DNA of 58,249 nucleotides from UBA1738 sp045580145 (GTDB taxonomy: Bacteria; Bacillota; Clostridia; UBA1381): positions 1-58,249 of the forward strand of contig JAZNNI010000124.1 in assembly GCA_045580145.1 (NCBI GenBank). Direction: 5' to 3'. Position 1 is the stretch's first letter; every line of letters starts with the position of its first letter. Under the pieces are notes generated by a model. The model ran no database searches and had not been told where the DNA came from. It worked only from the letters and a program-made list of their open reading frames with translations. Made by a program: the position numbers and the translations under genes. Below, one piece after another: positions 16,707 through 25,910 of this stretch.

Positions 16707-17774
16707 ATGAGCTATAAATTGGGCATTATTGGATATGGCAATATGGGGTCATGGCATTGTGAGAATGTAAGCCAGAGAATTGAGGGTTTGGATATTGGTG
16801 CTATTTATGACATCGACGAAGAAAGAAGACTTCTTGCCAGAGAAAAGGGCTATTTTGTATGTGATACGGAGGAAGAATTTTTTAAGAGCAATGTTGATGT
16901 AGTTTTGGTTGCAACGCCCAACTGTTTCCATAAAGAGCACTGTATTAAGGCTATGATGAACGGAAAAAATATAGTAAGTGAAAAACCTGCTTGTTTAAAC
17001 TGTGAGGAGCTGGAAGAAATTATCGCTGTTTCTGAAAAAACAAGTAAGCTTTACACTGTTCATCAAAATCGCAGATTTGATAAGGATTATGCAATTATTA
17101 AAAACATCATCAATTCAGATGTTGTGGGAAAACAATTTTACCTAAATTCACGACTTTATGGAAACCGAGGATTTGCAAATGCCGGTTGGAAAAGCCTTTA
17201 TGAAGCAGGAGGCGGGCTTTTGTATGACTGGGGAATACATATGATTGATCAGGTTTTGTGCCTTTATGAAAAGGACAAACCTGTTTGGGTGAATGCAGAA
17301 TTACATAATGTCCGAATGGAAAATGTTGACGATGTATGCAGAGTGACAATCGGCTTTGAAAGCGGAATGGTGGCGCAGGTTATTGCTGATTTGTGGTGCT
17401 ATGTACCTGAAGCTCGCTGGCACCTTGAGGGAAGTGACGGCAGTGCAATAATTGATAGATGGTTTGAGGCTGAGGGAAGGATTGTTAGGGCAAAAAATCA
17501 AAATATCGATTGGGCAGAAGGCTGTGTGTATACACCAAACGGTCTGTCAACAACTATGTGGCCAAGGGCAACTCATAATTTAGAGGAACTTCCTCTGCCG
17601 GTTCCGGAGAAATTGCCTCGATGGGAAGAATTTTATGAAAATATCATTGATGTAATTGATGGTAAGGCCACCCAAATTGTTACACATGAGCAAATTCGGA
17701 ATGATATGAAAGTTTTGATGGCTGCTTTTGAATCGGCAAGAAACAATAAAGTGGTCTTATTAAGTGAGGGTTGA
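16707..17774 (+). CDS. Gfo/Idh/MocA-family oxidoreductase
   Basis: 355 aa. Rossmann loop IGYGNMGSWH (residues 8-17), EKPACLN near residue 94, and a C-terminal domain with YDWGIHMIDQVL near residue 175. It follows the preceding dehydrogenase after 38 bases and its stop codon lies one base before the ATG of the isomerase-fold gene, so the two are translationally coupled. Two full-length dehydrogenases in one cassette suggest oxidation and re-reduction steps on different carbons or substrates. Confidence 0.87.
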   Translation: MSYKLGIIGYGNMGSWHCENVSQRIEGLDIGAIYDIDEERRLLAREKGYFVCDTEEEFFKSNVDVVLVATPNCFHKEHCIKAMMNGKNIVSEKPACLNCEELEEIIAVSEKTSKLYTVHQNRRFDKDYAIIKNIINSDVVGKQFYLNSRLYGNRGFANAGWKSLYEAGGGLLYDWGIHMIDQVLCLYEKDKPVWVNAELHNVRMENVDDVCRVTIGFESGMVAQVIADLWCYVPEARWHLEGSDGSAIIDRWFEAEGRIVRAKNQNIDWAEGCVYTPNGLSTTMWPRATHNLEELPLPVPEKLPRWEEFYENIIDVIDGKATQIVTHEQIRNDMKVLMAAFESARNNKVVLLSEG

Positions 17775-17775
17775 T

Positions 17776-18606
17776 ATGAAAGACTATGGAACTTTAGTTA
17801 GATTAAAGAGTGCTGCCGATGCCGAAGACTCTTTCGCACGGTTGAAGGAGTTGGGGTTTTCGTATTGCCAGTTGGTTTATAAGCCTCAAAAGTACACCAT
17901 TGTCGATGCTGAAGCAATTAAGCTGGCTGCGCAAAGGCAAAACGTAAAAATTGTAGCATTGTTTGCAGGATACAATGATAATTTTACAAAATGGGATATG
18001 TATGACGACTACAAAATAGCAGGTATTAACAGCAAAAAATATGGCAAAAAGCGAATTAAATATGTAAAAGCAGCGGCTGTGTTTGCCAAAAACATAGGCG
18101 TTGAAGACATTTTAATTCATGCCGGATTTGTCGCAAATAACCCATTTTCGAGTGAATACAAATATATGAAAAAATGCCTGACACACTTAGCACAATATTG
18201 CAAAGAGCTTGGCGTGAATGTTATTTTGGAAACGGGCGGTGAAAGTCCCGTAACGTTGCTCAGATTAATTGAGGATATAAGCCTTGGTAATATTTATGCA
18301 AACCTTGATACAGCAAATTTGATTATGTATGGGTTTGGTAATCCGGTTGATGCGGTGTGTACTCTTAATAAACACATCAGAAGTTTGCATATAAAAGATG
18401 GTGTACCTCCGCAGTCACCTAATGTTTTGGGTGCAGAAACTCCTGTTGGTGAAGGGTTTGTGGATTTCAAAAGGGTGTTTGAACAACTCCAAAATATCGC
18501 ATTTGACGGTCCAATTATTATCGAACGTGAAATTGAAGGAGACAAACAGTTGGAGGACTTGAAAAAGGCAATAGAGTATTTAGATGCTGAGATTTTTAAT
18601 CAGTAG
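17776..18606 (+). CDS. sugar phosphate isomerase/epimerase-fold protein
   Basis: 276 aa TIM barrel of the xylose isomerase-like (AP endonuclease 2) superfamily. Likely metal ligands are visible in order: a His in LIHAGF, Glu in ILETGG, Asp in NLDTAN, His in SLHIKD and Glu in IIERE. Such proteins act as isomerases, epimerases or, in keto-glycoside pathways, as lyases. ATG chosen over an upstream GTG because GAGGG sits just before it. Last gene of the cassette, followed by a terminator. Confidence 0.83.
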   Translation: MKDYGTLVRLKSAADAEDSFARLKELGFSYCQLVYKPQKYTIVDAEAIKLAAQRQNVKIVALFAGYNDNFTKWDMYDDYKIAGINSKKYGKKRIKYVKAAAVFAKNIGVEDILIHAGFVANNPFSSEYKYMKKCLTHLAQYCKELGVNVILETGGESPVTLLRLIEDISLGNIYANLDTANLIMYGFGNPVDAVCTLNKHIRSLHIKDGVPPQSPNVLGAETPVGEGFVDFKRVFEQLQNIAFDGPIIIEREIEGDKQLEDLKKAIEYLDAEIFNQ

Positions 18607-18681
18607 GGACGTGGCGTAGGCTGTTTTTGGAGTGCTGCTTGAGAAGATACATCCTTACACGTCTGTATTATGACATAAAGA

Positions 18682-18720
18682 CCCCTATGGCAGTTGGCTT
18701 ATCTGTCATAGGGGTTTTTT
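18682..18720 (+). terminator. intrinsic terminator of the first Gfo cassette
   Basis: CCCCTATGGCAG (18682-18693) pairs with CTGTCATAGGGG (18703-18714) with one G-T pair, followed by six T. Confidence 0.92.
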
Positions 18721-18755
18721 GTCTTGTGGATATGTATGACGGTTTTAGGCCAATG

Positions 18756-19661
18756 TTAATGACCTGTATGTGAAGTGCTGAAAGCTTCTTCAAAATGCAT
18801 TGGTTTACAATTATATTTAGTATAATTTTTAGGTGAAACGCCATATTTTTGTTTAAATGCCTTGCTAAAAGAATAAAGTGACGAGTACCCTAATATTTCC
18901 GCAATTTGATTGACTTTGAGCTTCTTTTCGTCAAGCAGAAGCTTTGCCGCATCTAGACGCCGAGACTGATAGTATGCAGACAAAGTAGTACCTGTTTGGT
19001 TCTTAAAAAGATTGGAAAGATAGCTGTAATTATAGCTGAATTTTTCTGAAAGCTCGGTTAGATTTTTTATAGAATACATATGCGTATCAATATAATGCAT
19101 TATCTGATAACACAACTCATCTGCAGATAGGGTTCGAAAACTTTTTACATCTTTTGCCTGAGCCATAAAACTTCTGAGAATATAGAAGAGTATTTGTTTA
19201 AAATTCGTATATAAAATTTCCTGACTATATTCTTGATTGGAACATAGCTCGGCAATGGCATTTGAAATGACGGAAAGGATCTGTTCGTTTTGTATAACCC
19301 GTTGTGAATACGAGTGTATATTTGCAACAATATACAGAAGCTCTTTTTTTATTTTTTTGTCTTTTGTCTGAAAAGAAAAGAAATCATACTTCAGGGGTTT
19401 TTCTTTTGATGAATAGATTGCGTGAAAGTCTCCCGGAAAGGAAAGATATATATCACCTTTCGAAACTTTTACTGAAACGCCATTAGTCATAACAATGCCT
19501 TCTCCGTCAGTTACGCAAGTTAACTCATACCAATCTGTATGGGCGTGTTCTTCAATAATGCCTGATGGTGAACAGTAAAGTCTGCCTAACTGTACAAGCA
19601 GAATATCATTATAAATGATAGGCTCACCATAATAATAGTTGATATGATATTTGGCTTCCAT
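18756..19661 (-). CDS. AraC-family transcriptional regulator
   Basis: 301 aa. N-terminal cupin-like sensor with an EEHAHTDWYEL segment near residue 37 (HxH plus Glu). C-terminal AraC DNA-binding domain with GYSSLYSFSKAFKQKYGVSP near residue 270. The ATG follows GAGGTGATTTAAT. Divergent from the second Gfo cassette at 19835, its likely target. Confidence 0.9.
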   Translation of the reverse strand: MEAKYHINYYYGEPIIYNDILLVQLGRLYCSPSGIIEEHAHTDWYELTCVTDGEGIVMTNGVSVKVSKGDIYLSFPGDFHAIYSSKEKPLKYDFFSFQTKDKKIKKELLYIVANIHSYSQRVIQNEQILSVISNAIAELCSNQEYSQEILYTNFKQILFYILRSFMAQAKDVKSFRTLSADELCYQIMHYIDTHMYSIKNLTELSEKFSYNYSYLSNLFKNQTGTTLSAYYQSRRLDAAKLLLDEKKLKVNQIAEILGYSSLYSFSKAFKQKYGVSPKNYTKYNCKPMHFEEAFSTSHTGH

Positions 19662-19681
19662 ATTAAATCACCTCTACTGAT

Positions 19682-19709
19682 ATAATACAATGAAACAAAA
19701 AAATGTCAA
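19682..19709 (-). promoter_or_regulatory. promoter of the araC gene at 19661
   Basis: Read on the minus strand: -35 TTGACA (19709-19704), 16-bp spacer, -10 TATTAT (19687-19682), about 20 bases before the ATG. Confidence 0.65.
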
Positions 19710-19784
19710 GTTAAATATATGTAAAAATATGAATTTTGCATATCAAATACAAAAAAATAACATCTTTTATACAAAGAATGAATA

Positions 19785-19813
19785 TTGAAAACTAAAAAAA
19801 GAAGTTATATAAT
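19785..19813 (+). promoter_or_regulatory. promoter of the second Gfo/Idh/MocA cassette
   Basis: -35 TTGAAA (19785-19790), 17-bp spacer, -10 TATAAT (19808-19813). The start codon is 21 bases downstream, so the leader is very short. Confidence 0.72.
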
Positions 19814-19834
19814 TTGAAAAAAGGAGGGTTTTAT

Positions 19835-20896
19835 ATGAACAAAGTAATTGCAGTAATTGGATGCGGAAGAATAGCCAAGATGGCACATTTTCCGGCGTTG
19901 TCACAAATTGAAGGAATAAGAGTAAAATATGCCTGCGACTTGATTGAGGAAAAAGCGCAGACGATGAAGGATGAGTATGACTTTGTTGAAAATGTAATCA
20001 CGGATTATAAAATAGCGTTAGCTGATAGCGAGGTAGAAGCTGTTTTTGTTTTAACACCTAATCATGCGCATTATGAGATTAGTATGGCTGCATTAAAGGC
20101 AGGCAAGCATATTATGTGTGAAAAGCCTATAACAGTAAATTATGATTTGTCATACGAAATGGCAAAAGAAGCTGAAAAGCAAGGGAAAATTTTAAATATA
20201 GGTGTATGCAACAGATATAATAAATCAATAGAGTTGCTGGAAGAATTAAATAGACAAGGCCGTTTTGGCGAGATTTATCACGTATATTGCTCATTCAGAA
20301 GCTTCCGTAGTATTCCGGGCTTGGGTGGTGCGTTTACCACGAAAAAAGAATCAGGCGGCGGCGTGCTTATTGACTGGGGCGTGCATTTCTTAGATTTGAT
20401 TTTGTATGTTCTTGGGGGAGCAAAAATCAAAAATGTGACTTGTGATGCGTATTGCGAAATGGCGAAAGATATGAGAACATATAAGCACAGAGGGATGTGG
20501 GCAGAAGACACTTCAGATATTGAGAACGGAATAAATGACGTTGATGATTTCATTTCCGGATATATTCGTACAGATAAAGCGAGCATCTCCTTTAACGGTG
20601 CCTGGGCACAAAACATTAATAAAGAGGAAATGTTTATTGACTTTCTGGGTGATAAGGCAGGTGCACGCCTATCATATGGCGGTAAATTTGAAATATATGA
20701 CGGCGATACACTTGAAACAATAGAACCCGAATATGATATACCAAATATGTATCTGTGCGAAGATGAGGCATTCTTTGAATCTATAGAAACAGGCATTAAG
20801 GACAGAAATAATATTGAAAATATATTAGAAACTATGAAACTTTTAGACTCTTTATATGCATCTTCAGATATAGAAAAGGAGATTGAGTTAAAATGA
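19835..20896 (+). CDS. Gfo/Idh/MocA-family oxidoreductase
   Basis: 353 aa. Rossmann loop IGCGRIAKMAH (residues 8-18), CEKPITVN near residue 92, and a C-terminal domain with DWGVHFLDLIL near residue 180. The ATG follows AAGGAGGG; a longer in-frame start lacks a site. Its last codons overlap the start of the short paralogue by four bases (ATGA), so translation is coupled. Confidence 0.88.
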   Translation: MNKVIAVIGCGRIAKMAHFPALSQIEGIRVKYACDLIEEKAQTMKDEYDFVENVITDYKIALADSEVEAVFVLTPNHAHYEISMAALKAGKHIMCEKPITVNYDLSYEMAKEAEKQGKILNIGVCNRYNKSIELLEELNRQGRFGEIYHVYCSFRSFRSIPGLGGAFTTKKESGGGVLIDWGVHFLDLILYVLGGAKIKNVTCDAYCEMAKDMRTYKHRGMWAEDTSDIENGINDVDDFISGYIRTDKASISFNGAWAQNINKEEMFIDFLGDKAGARLSYGGKFEIYDGDTLETIEPEYDIPNMYLCEDEAFFESIETGIKDRNNIENILETMKLLDSLYASSDIEKEIELK

Positions 20897-21735
20897 AAAC
20901 CATAGGATTTGTTGACTATTATATAAGCGAGTGGCATGCTAATAATTATCCGGCGTGGATAAAAGAGGCATCCGATGCATTAGGCAAGGATTTTTGCGTA
21001 AAGTATGTATGGGCGGAGGAATATGTTTCTCCGGTAGACGGAAGAAATACGGACGAATGGTGTGACGAATTCGGGGTTGAAAAATGTGATACAATCGCTG
21101 AATTGTGCGAAAAAAGCGATTATATTCTTGTTTTGTCTCCGTCAAATCCTGAAAAGCATTTACAGTATGCAAAAGAGGTTTTGAAATACAAGAAAAATAC
21201 ATATATTGACAAGACATTTGCACCTGATTATGAAACTGCAAAAGAAATTTATGCTGTAGCGGAGAAATACGGAACAAAATTCTTTTCAACATCCGCACTC
21301 CGTTATGCGGCGGAGCTTAATGAACTGAATAATGTGACTAATCTCATAACAACCGGCGGAGGAGGAAACGTTGAGGAGTATATTATACATCAGATAGAAA
21401 TGACGGTCAGCCTCATAAACTCTGCTGCGAAGGCTGTTAAGGTAAGCAATCAGGGGCTTCAGTATATATGCAGTGTTGAGTTTGAGGACGGAAAAAACAG
21501 CACAATGATATTTGCACCATCTATGCCTTTTACTGTTTGTGCAGATGAAGGGACAGAAAAGTCGGAATATAAAGAGATAAAATCAGATTTCTTCAAATGC
21601 CTTATTGAAAATATTTTGAGGTTCTATACAGATGGGAATTTGCCGTTTGACGGAAAACAAACCCTTGATGCAATGAAGATTCGTGACGGATTGATAAAAG
21701 GAATAAAACAACCTGAAACACGGATTGAGCTGTAG
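20893..21735 (+). CDS. short, atypical Gfo/Idh/MocA-like protein (paralogue of 14712)
   Basis: 280 aa, clearly homologous along its length to the 14712 product: same opening (IGFVDYYISEWHANNY), same CEKSDY segment, and the same D106-K-TFAP in place of the family EKP, followed by KYGTKFFSTSALRYA. It lacks a recognisable GxGxxG loop. Conservation in two cassettes argues for a retained function, possibly as partner of the adjacent full-length enzyme. It overlaps the previous gene by four bases; the next gene's ATG is 10 bases after its stop. Confidence 0.75.
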   Translation: MKTIGFVDYYISEWHANNYPAWIKEASDALGKDFCVKYVWAEEYVSPVDGRNTDEWCDEFGVEKCDTIAELCEKSDYILVLSPSNPEKHLQYAKEVLKYKKNTYIDKTFAPDYETAKEIYAVAEKYGTKFFSTSALRYAAELNELNNVTNLITTGGGGNVEEYIIHQIEMTVSLINSAAKAVKVSNQGLQYICSVEFEDGKNSTMIFAPSMPFTVCADEGTEKSEYKEIKSDFFKCLIENILRFYTDGNLPFDGKQTLDAMKIRDGLIKGIKQPETRIEL

Positions 21736-21745
21736 GAGGAAGTGT

Positions 21746-22594
21746 ATGAAAATTGGTGTCATAACTGACTGTTTTAAGAAAAGTCATAAAGAAGGAATAC
21801 AAATTGCTGCAAGCTTAGGAATACAGGGCGTGCAGATATATGCGACAACAGGTGAGTTTTCGCCCGAAACATTAACAGCTGAAAAGAAGGCTGAATACAA
21901 GAAGATACTTAGTGAAAACAGTCTGACAGTAAGTGCGCTATGTGGCGATATGGGTGGATATGGCTTTGAAATTGAATCGGATAATGCAGAACGGATAGAA
22001 AAAACAAAACAAATAATAGACCTTGCGGTTGAGTTTGGAACAAAGATTGTAACTACGCATATAGGTGTAATTCCTGAGGATAAGTCAAATCCGCGTTACT
22101 TTGTTATGCTTGATGCATTAACAAAATGCGGCCTATATGCGAAGGAAAAGGGTGTTACTCTTGCTATAGAGACAGGACCGGAAATGGCAAAAACGTTGCT
22201 TGGATTTTTAAAGGATACTAAAGGCGGTGTCGGAGTCAATCTTGACCCTGCGAACTTTACAATGGTTACGGGGCAGGATGCTGTTGAAGCGGTGTATATT
22301 TTAAAGGATTACATAGTACATACTCATGCAAAGGATGGAATAATGCTTGATGAAAACCAAAATCCGACCGATGTTTATCATGCCTTTGCAGTAGGCGGTG
22401 TAGAAGCACTTAATGCCTGCAATGGATTTAAAGAAATGCCGTTGGGAGAGGGACAAGTGGATTGGAAAAACTATATTAAAGCCCTTAAAGAAATCGGATA
22501 TGACGGGTTTCTTACAATAGAAAGAGAGGCGGGGGACAATCCTGAAGATGATATTTCAAAGGCAGTAGTTTTTTTGAAAGGCTTAATAGACTAA
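21746..22594 (+). CDS. sugar phosphate isomerase/epimerase-fold protein
   Basis: 282 aa TIM barrel of the xylose isomerase-like superfamily. Candidate metal ligands in order: His in TTHIG, Glu in AIETGP, Asp in NLDPANF, His in HTHAKD, Glu in TIERE. The ATG follows GTAGGAGG. It is a distant relative of the 17776 product in the sister cassette and is equally placed with Gfo/Idh/MocA proteins. Confidence 0.84.
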   Translation: MKIGVITDCFKKSHKEGIQIAASLGIQGVQIYATTGEFSPETLTAEKKAEYKKILSENSLTVSALCGDMGGYGFEIESDNAERIEKTKQIIDLAVEFGTKIVTTHIGVIPEDKSNPRYFVMLDALTKCGLYAKEKGVTLAIETGPEMAKTLLGFLKDTKGGVGVNLDPANFTMVTGQDAVEAVYILKDYIVHTHAKDGIMLDENQNPTDVYHAFAVGGVEALNACNGFKEMPLGEGQVDWKNYIKALKEIGYDGFLTIEREAGDNPEDDISKAVVFLKGLID

Positions 22595-22607
22595 CGAGGT
22601 GGACATA

Positions 22608-23819
22608 GTGAAAACGTGCGTTATTATCGGTGCGGGCGGAAGAGGTAAGGATGCATACGCTCCATACATAAAGGAATCAGGTTTGATGAAAATTGTAGGT
22701 GTAGTCGAACCCGACGATAAAAAAAGAACGGATTTTCAAAGAGATTATAATATTTCTGATGAAATGTGTTTTGTGGACTATAAAGACTTTTTTGCTAAAG
22801 GGAAACTGGCTGATGCAGTTTTGATTTGCACGCAGGACAGAATGCACTTTGAGCCTGCAAAGCTTGCGATTGAAAACGAATACCATATTTTGCTTGAAAA
22901 ACCGATATCCCCTGTTCGTGAGGAAATTGATAAACTCGCTGCATTGGTAAAAGGGTATAAAAAAGTATTTATTACAGGATATGTGCTACGATATACTCCG
23001 TTTATTGAAAAAATAGAGGAAATAATAAAATCCGGAGCAATAGGCAAGGTGGTTACAGTACAGCTTAATGAGAACGAAAGTTTCTGGCACCATTCTCACA
23101 GCTATGTAAGAGGCCCGTGGAACAACGCAGAAAAGTCTGCACCTTTAATTGTTGCAAAGTCCTGTCATGATATGGATTTAATACTTTATCTTGTCAAGTC
23201 GAAGTGTGTTTCGGTTACTTCCTATGGAGGAAATTCTTTCTTTACCAAAGCCAATGCCCCAAAGGATGCACCCGAAAGATGTACAGATGGCTGTAAATAT
23301 GCAAACGAGTGCAAGTATAATGCGATAACGTTATATACAAAAGGCAAAGGCTCTTACTTTGTTCATAAGTTTGAATGCGGAAATGACGAGGAAGCTATAA
23401 TTAAGGCACTGGAAACAAATGAATATGGAAGATGTGTATTCAAGTGTGACAATGATGTATGTGACCATCAAATTGTCGGTCTTGCCTTTGAAAATGGAGT
23501 TACAGCAACATTTACTGTTTCGGCTTTTTGTCTTGATAACACAAGGACACTCAAAATTATGGGTACAGACGGTGAAATCGGCGGATGTATTGAGAAGGGT
23601 GAAATTATCCTAAAGACATTTCTCGATATGAAAGAGCAATCAATAAAGGTTTTAAATGACGGAACAAAGCATTCTGGTGGCGACGGTGGTTTGATTAACA
23701 GATTTGCAGAGCTTATGGAGGAGGAAAAAGGCACTTGTGATATGAGCGTGTTTGAATCTCATAAAGTGGCCTTTGCTGCAGAAGAATCTCGCCTTGGGAA
23801 GTGTTTGATTAAAATGTGA
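22608..23819 (+). CDS. Gfo/Idh/MocA-family oxidoreductase with Cys-rich insert
   Basis: 403 aa from GTG at 22608, preceded by GAGGTGG; an in-frame GTG nine bases upstream would overlap that site. Rossmann loop GAGGRG near residue 7, LEKPISP near 98, and HSYVRGPWNN near 165. A cysteine-rich insert (about residues 225-290, CTDGCKYANEC and later CVFKCDNDVC) is known in a subset of the family and may bind metal. Last gene of the cassette before a terminator. Confidence 0.85.
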   Translation: MKTCVIIGAGGRGKDAYAPYIKESGLMKIVGVVEPDDKKRTDFQRDYNISDEMCFVDYKDFFAKGKLADAVLICTQDRMHFEPAKLAIENEYHILLEKPISPVREEIDKLAALVKGYKKVFITGYVLRYTPFIEKIEEIIKSGAIGKVVTVQLNENESFWHHSHSYVRGPWNNAEKSAPLIVAKSCHDMDLILYLVKSKCVSVTSYGGNSFFTKANAPKDAPERCTDGCKYANECKYNAITLYTKGKGSYFVHKFECGNDEEAIIKALETNEYGRCVFKCDNDVCDHQIVGLAFENGVTATFTVSAFCLDNTRTLKIMGTDGEIGGCIEKGEIILKTFLDMKEQSIKVLNDGTKHSGGDGGLINRFAELMEEEKGTCDMSVFESHKVAFAAEESRLGKCLIKM

Positions 23820-23877
23820 TACCGGAAAAATGTCGGCAACGGAATTCATCATATCCGCTGCAAACTAATAAAATAAA

Positions 23878-23930
23878 GACAGAATAATATATCTTTAGTC
23901 GATGAGATATATTATTCTGTCAATTTTTTT
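23878..23930 (+). terminator. intrinsic terminator of the second Gfo cassette
   Basis: 17-bp perfect arms: GACAGAATAATATATCT (23878-23894) and its complement (23905-23921), with a 10-nt loop, followed by a T run at 23924-23930. Confidence 0.93.
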
Positions 23931-23971
23931 ATTATGTGGGAAATTGTGTTTGCTAATAGCGGAATAACAAA

Positions 23972-24005
23972 AACCGCTAATCCTTCGCCCGCAGGCGGAG
24001 TTTTT
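23972..24005 (-). terminator. possible weak terminator of the 24022 gene
   Basis: On the minus strand CCGC..GCGG elements (23974-23977/23995-23998, with nested GC-rich pairs) precede a T run. The stem is short, so support is limited. Confidence 0.35.
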
Positions 24006-24021
24006 ATCAAAAACTTTTTTA

Positions 24022-25821
24022 TTAAAGATATCGTTCTATCGAATCAACCCAGAGTGCACAACCAAATGTAGTTCCAAAACCGAAGAAAAATTCACCGGTA
24101 TCGCTTTCAGGGAAAACCACCTCGATTGTATTTTCACCGGTTGTAAGATTTACAAGGCACCAGGAATCGTCACGATGGAAGGTCGGTATGTAAAAGCTTG
24201 CATCACCTTCGTAAACCTTTTCGCCGTTAACATAAAGCTCAAAAGGTCTTGTACCTCCGGCAGAAATTCTCACCTGTTTATCTGCTGTGGCTTTAAGCAG
24301 AGTTTTGTAGCGATAACTTCCCTTGGGGACATTAAAATATATATCAGGAGTTTCTTCTGTATAGGTTGCGTTGCTTTCTAAGTTTCTAACCTCCCATACA
24401 TTTGACATCGGGATACCTGCCTGACACGAAAAATCAAGGCCGTTCAGCTTAAAATACAATGACATAAGATTAAGTGCAGTTCTGCGTTTTGGCTCTGGCA
24501 GACATATTTTGAAAGGAATTTCACATTTGCTGTTTGGAGCCAAATCTATATCAAATACCGGATTGTTTTTGCTCCACCCGTCAGGAAGAACAAGAGTAAC
24601 ACTTCCTGAAACTTTAGTATCAAGATTGTTCTGGAGTTTTATTGAGTATGAAGCCTCCTTGCCAGGAATGGCTGCTACATCGTCCGGATACAAGATGCTT
24701 ACCATTATTGGATTTATGCATATCAGGGATTCTTTTGAGTCGTCCTTCCAGTCTGCTATGGCATCAACGTTCTTAGTCCATTGCGGAGCTAAAACAACCT
24801 TTTCAAAATCAGACGGAGGGGCGGATATTACGACATCTGAGTTATAGCATTTCTGCACATCAAAAGCAAGAGAAATAATTTTTTTGCAGAAGTCTTTGAT
24901 TGTTCCGGTCTCGTGCATATTGATAATGCAATCGGACAGGACAAGGTTATCACCTATTGGATCTGTCCATTTTTTGTCTATGCCGTTAGGATTCATAATT
25001 CCAAAGATAGAACCGACAGTTGCTGCAGTACAGTCTGTATCATAACCAAGCGAAGCCGCTGTGCAGATAGCCTTGTCGAAGTTACCTTCGCAGGAAATAA
25101 GAGACAGGAAGATAAAGGACAGGTTAATTGTAACATCAGTCCAGTTATCTACATAATATTTTTCAAGTATTTTTTCTCTTACTGCCATTATGTCGCCAAG
25201 CTCATCCCACCAAATGAGAATGTCATCAAAAGCTGATCTTAACCTGTTTCCGTGAGGAACATATTTAAGACCTATTTCAATGAGCTTGTTAAGGTCAGTT
25301 TCTACAAATGCGGCACTTTCTACTGCTGCCAAAAACATTTCTGCATAAAGACCGTCTATTGTATGGTCGGTACAGGCATCTTCTCTGGCAATTTTTGCGG
25401 CAAGGTCAGGGTTTGCAGGTGCAAGACAGGCCCATAGCTCACTTCTTATGGCCGCTCCCATTCCGCCAAAGAATTTATTTCTGAATTGTCCGCTAAGCGG
25501 TGCATGAATTCCAATCCTGTTGTTACTTATTGCTACACCATACTCATCGGGTGCGCTGTCTTCCATATGATATTTCCAGATTTCCCCAAGATTATATCTG
25601 CATACAGGTAATCCTGTACGGAGAATGGTCTCAAGAGCGACAACCTGAAGGTCAAGGTCATCGTTAGGCAACATTTTGTCCGGAACAGGGTCATAAAAAG
25701 TGATGTTATGAGTGTTTCTGTCGCCTTCATACTTCATTCCGAGTGTTCCGCCGACAGATTTCCCAACAAAACAACCTATTACCTTTTTCGTATAGTCCTC
25801 AAATTTAAGAATAGTCGTCAT
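24022..25821 (-). CDS. ADP-ribosylglycohydrolase-family protein with C-terminal beta domains
   Basis: 599 aa. Residues about 1-320 are the all-helical ADP-ribosylglycohydrolase fold: metal-site acids at NDDLD (53-57) and in GYDTDCTAA near residue 260. Residues about 360-599 look like two beta-sandwich regions, which classical family members of about 300-360 aa lack. The last part (FELYVNGEKVYEG) resembles sugar-binding modules of glycosidases. No signal peptide. In glycan loci such proteins are suspected glycoside rather than protein-ADP-ribose hydrolases. Divergent from the solute-binding gene; AGGAGG-like site (CGGAGGC) before ATG. Confidence 0.78.
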   Translation of the reverse strand: MTTILKFEDYTKKVIGCFVGKSVGGTLGMKYEGDRNTHNITFYDPVPDKMLPNDDLDLQVVALETILRTGLPVCRYNLGEIWKYHMEDSAPDEYGVAISNNRIGIHAPLSGQFRNKFFGGMGAAIRSELWACLAPANPDLAAKIAREDACTDHTIDGLYAEMFLAAVESAAFVETDLNKLIEIGLKYVPHGNRLRSAFDDILIWWDELGDIMAVREKILEKYYVDNWTDVTINLSFIFLSLISCEGNFDKAICTAASLGYDTDCTAATVGSIFGIMNPNGIDKKWTDPIGDNLVLSDCIINMHETGTIKDFCKKIISLAFDVQKCYNSDVVISAPPSDFEKVVLAPQWTKNVDAIADWKDDSKESLICINPIMVSILYPDDVAAIPGKEASYSIKLQNNLDTKVSGSVTLVLPDGWSKNNPVFDIDLAPNSKCEIPFKICLPEPKRRTALNLMSLYFKLNGLDFSCQAGIPMSNVWEVRNLESNATYTEETPDIYFNVPKGSYRYKTLLKATADKQVRISAGGTRPFELYVNGEKVYEGDASFYIPTFHRDDSWCLVNLTTGENTIEVVFPESDTGEFFFGFGTTFGCALWVDSIERYL

Positions 25822-25850
25822 AATCTATGCCTCCGTAATATATCTCTGTA

Positions 25851-25880
25851 ATTATAGTTTACAATTTTATCCTTAAACAA
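25851..25880 (-). promoter_or_regulatory. possible promoter of the 24022-25821 gene
   Basis: Minus strand: -10 TATAAT (25856-25851) with TTGTTT (25880-25875) 18 bp upstream. The -10 is perfect; the -35 is weak. Confidence 0.45.
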
Positions 25881-25910
25881 AACTTTTGTAAAGGGAAAAG
25901 GCGAAAAAAT

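Noticed and set aside
20278..20937. 219-aa minus-strand open frame
   Set aside because: It is the antisense shadow of two coupled plus-strand Gfo/Idh/MocA genes with clear motifs. It has a Ser-rich, low-complexity composition and no ribosome site.
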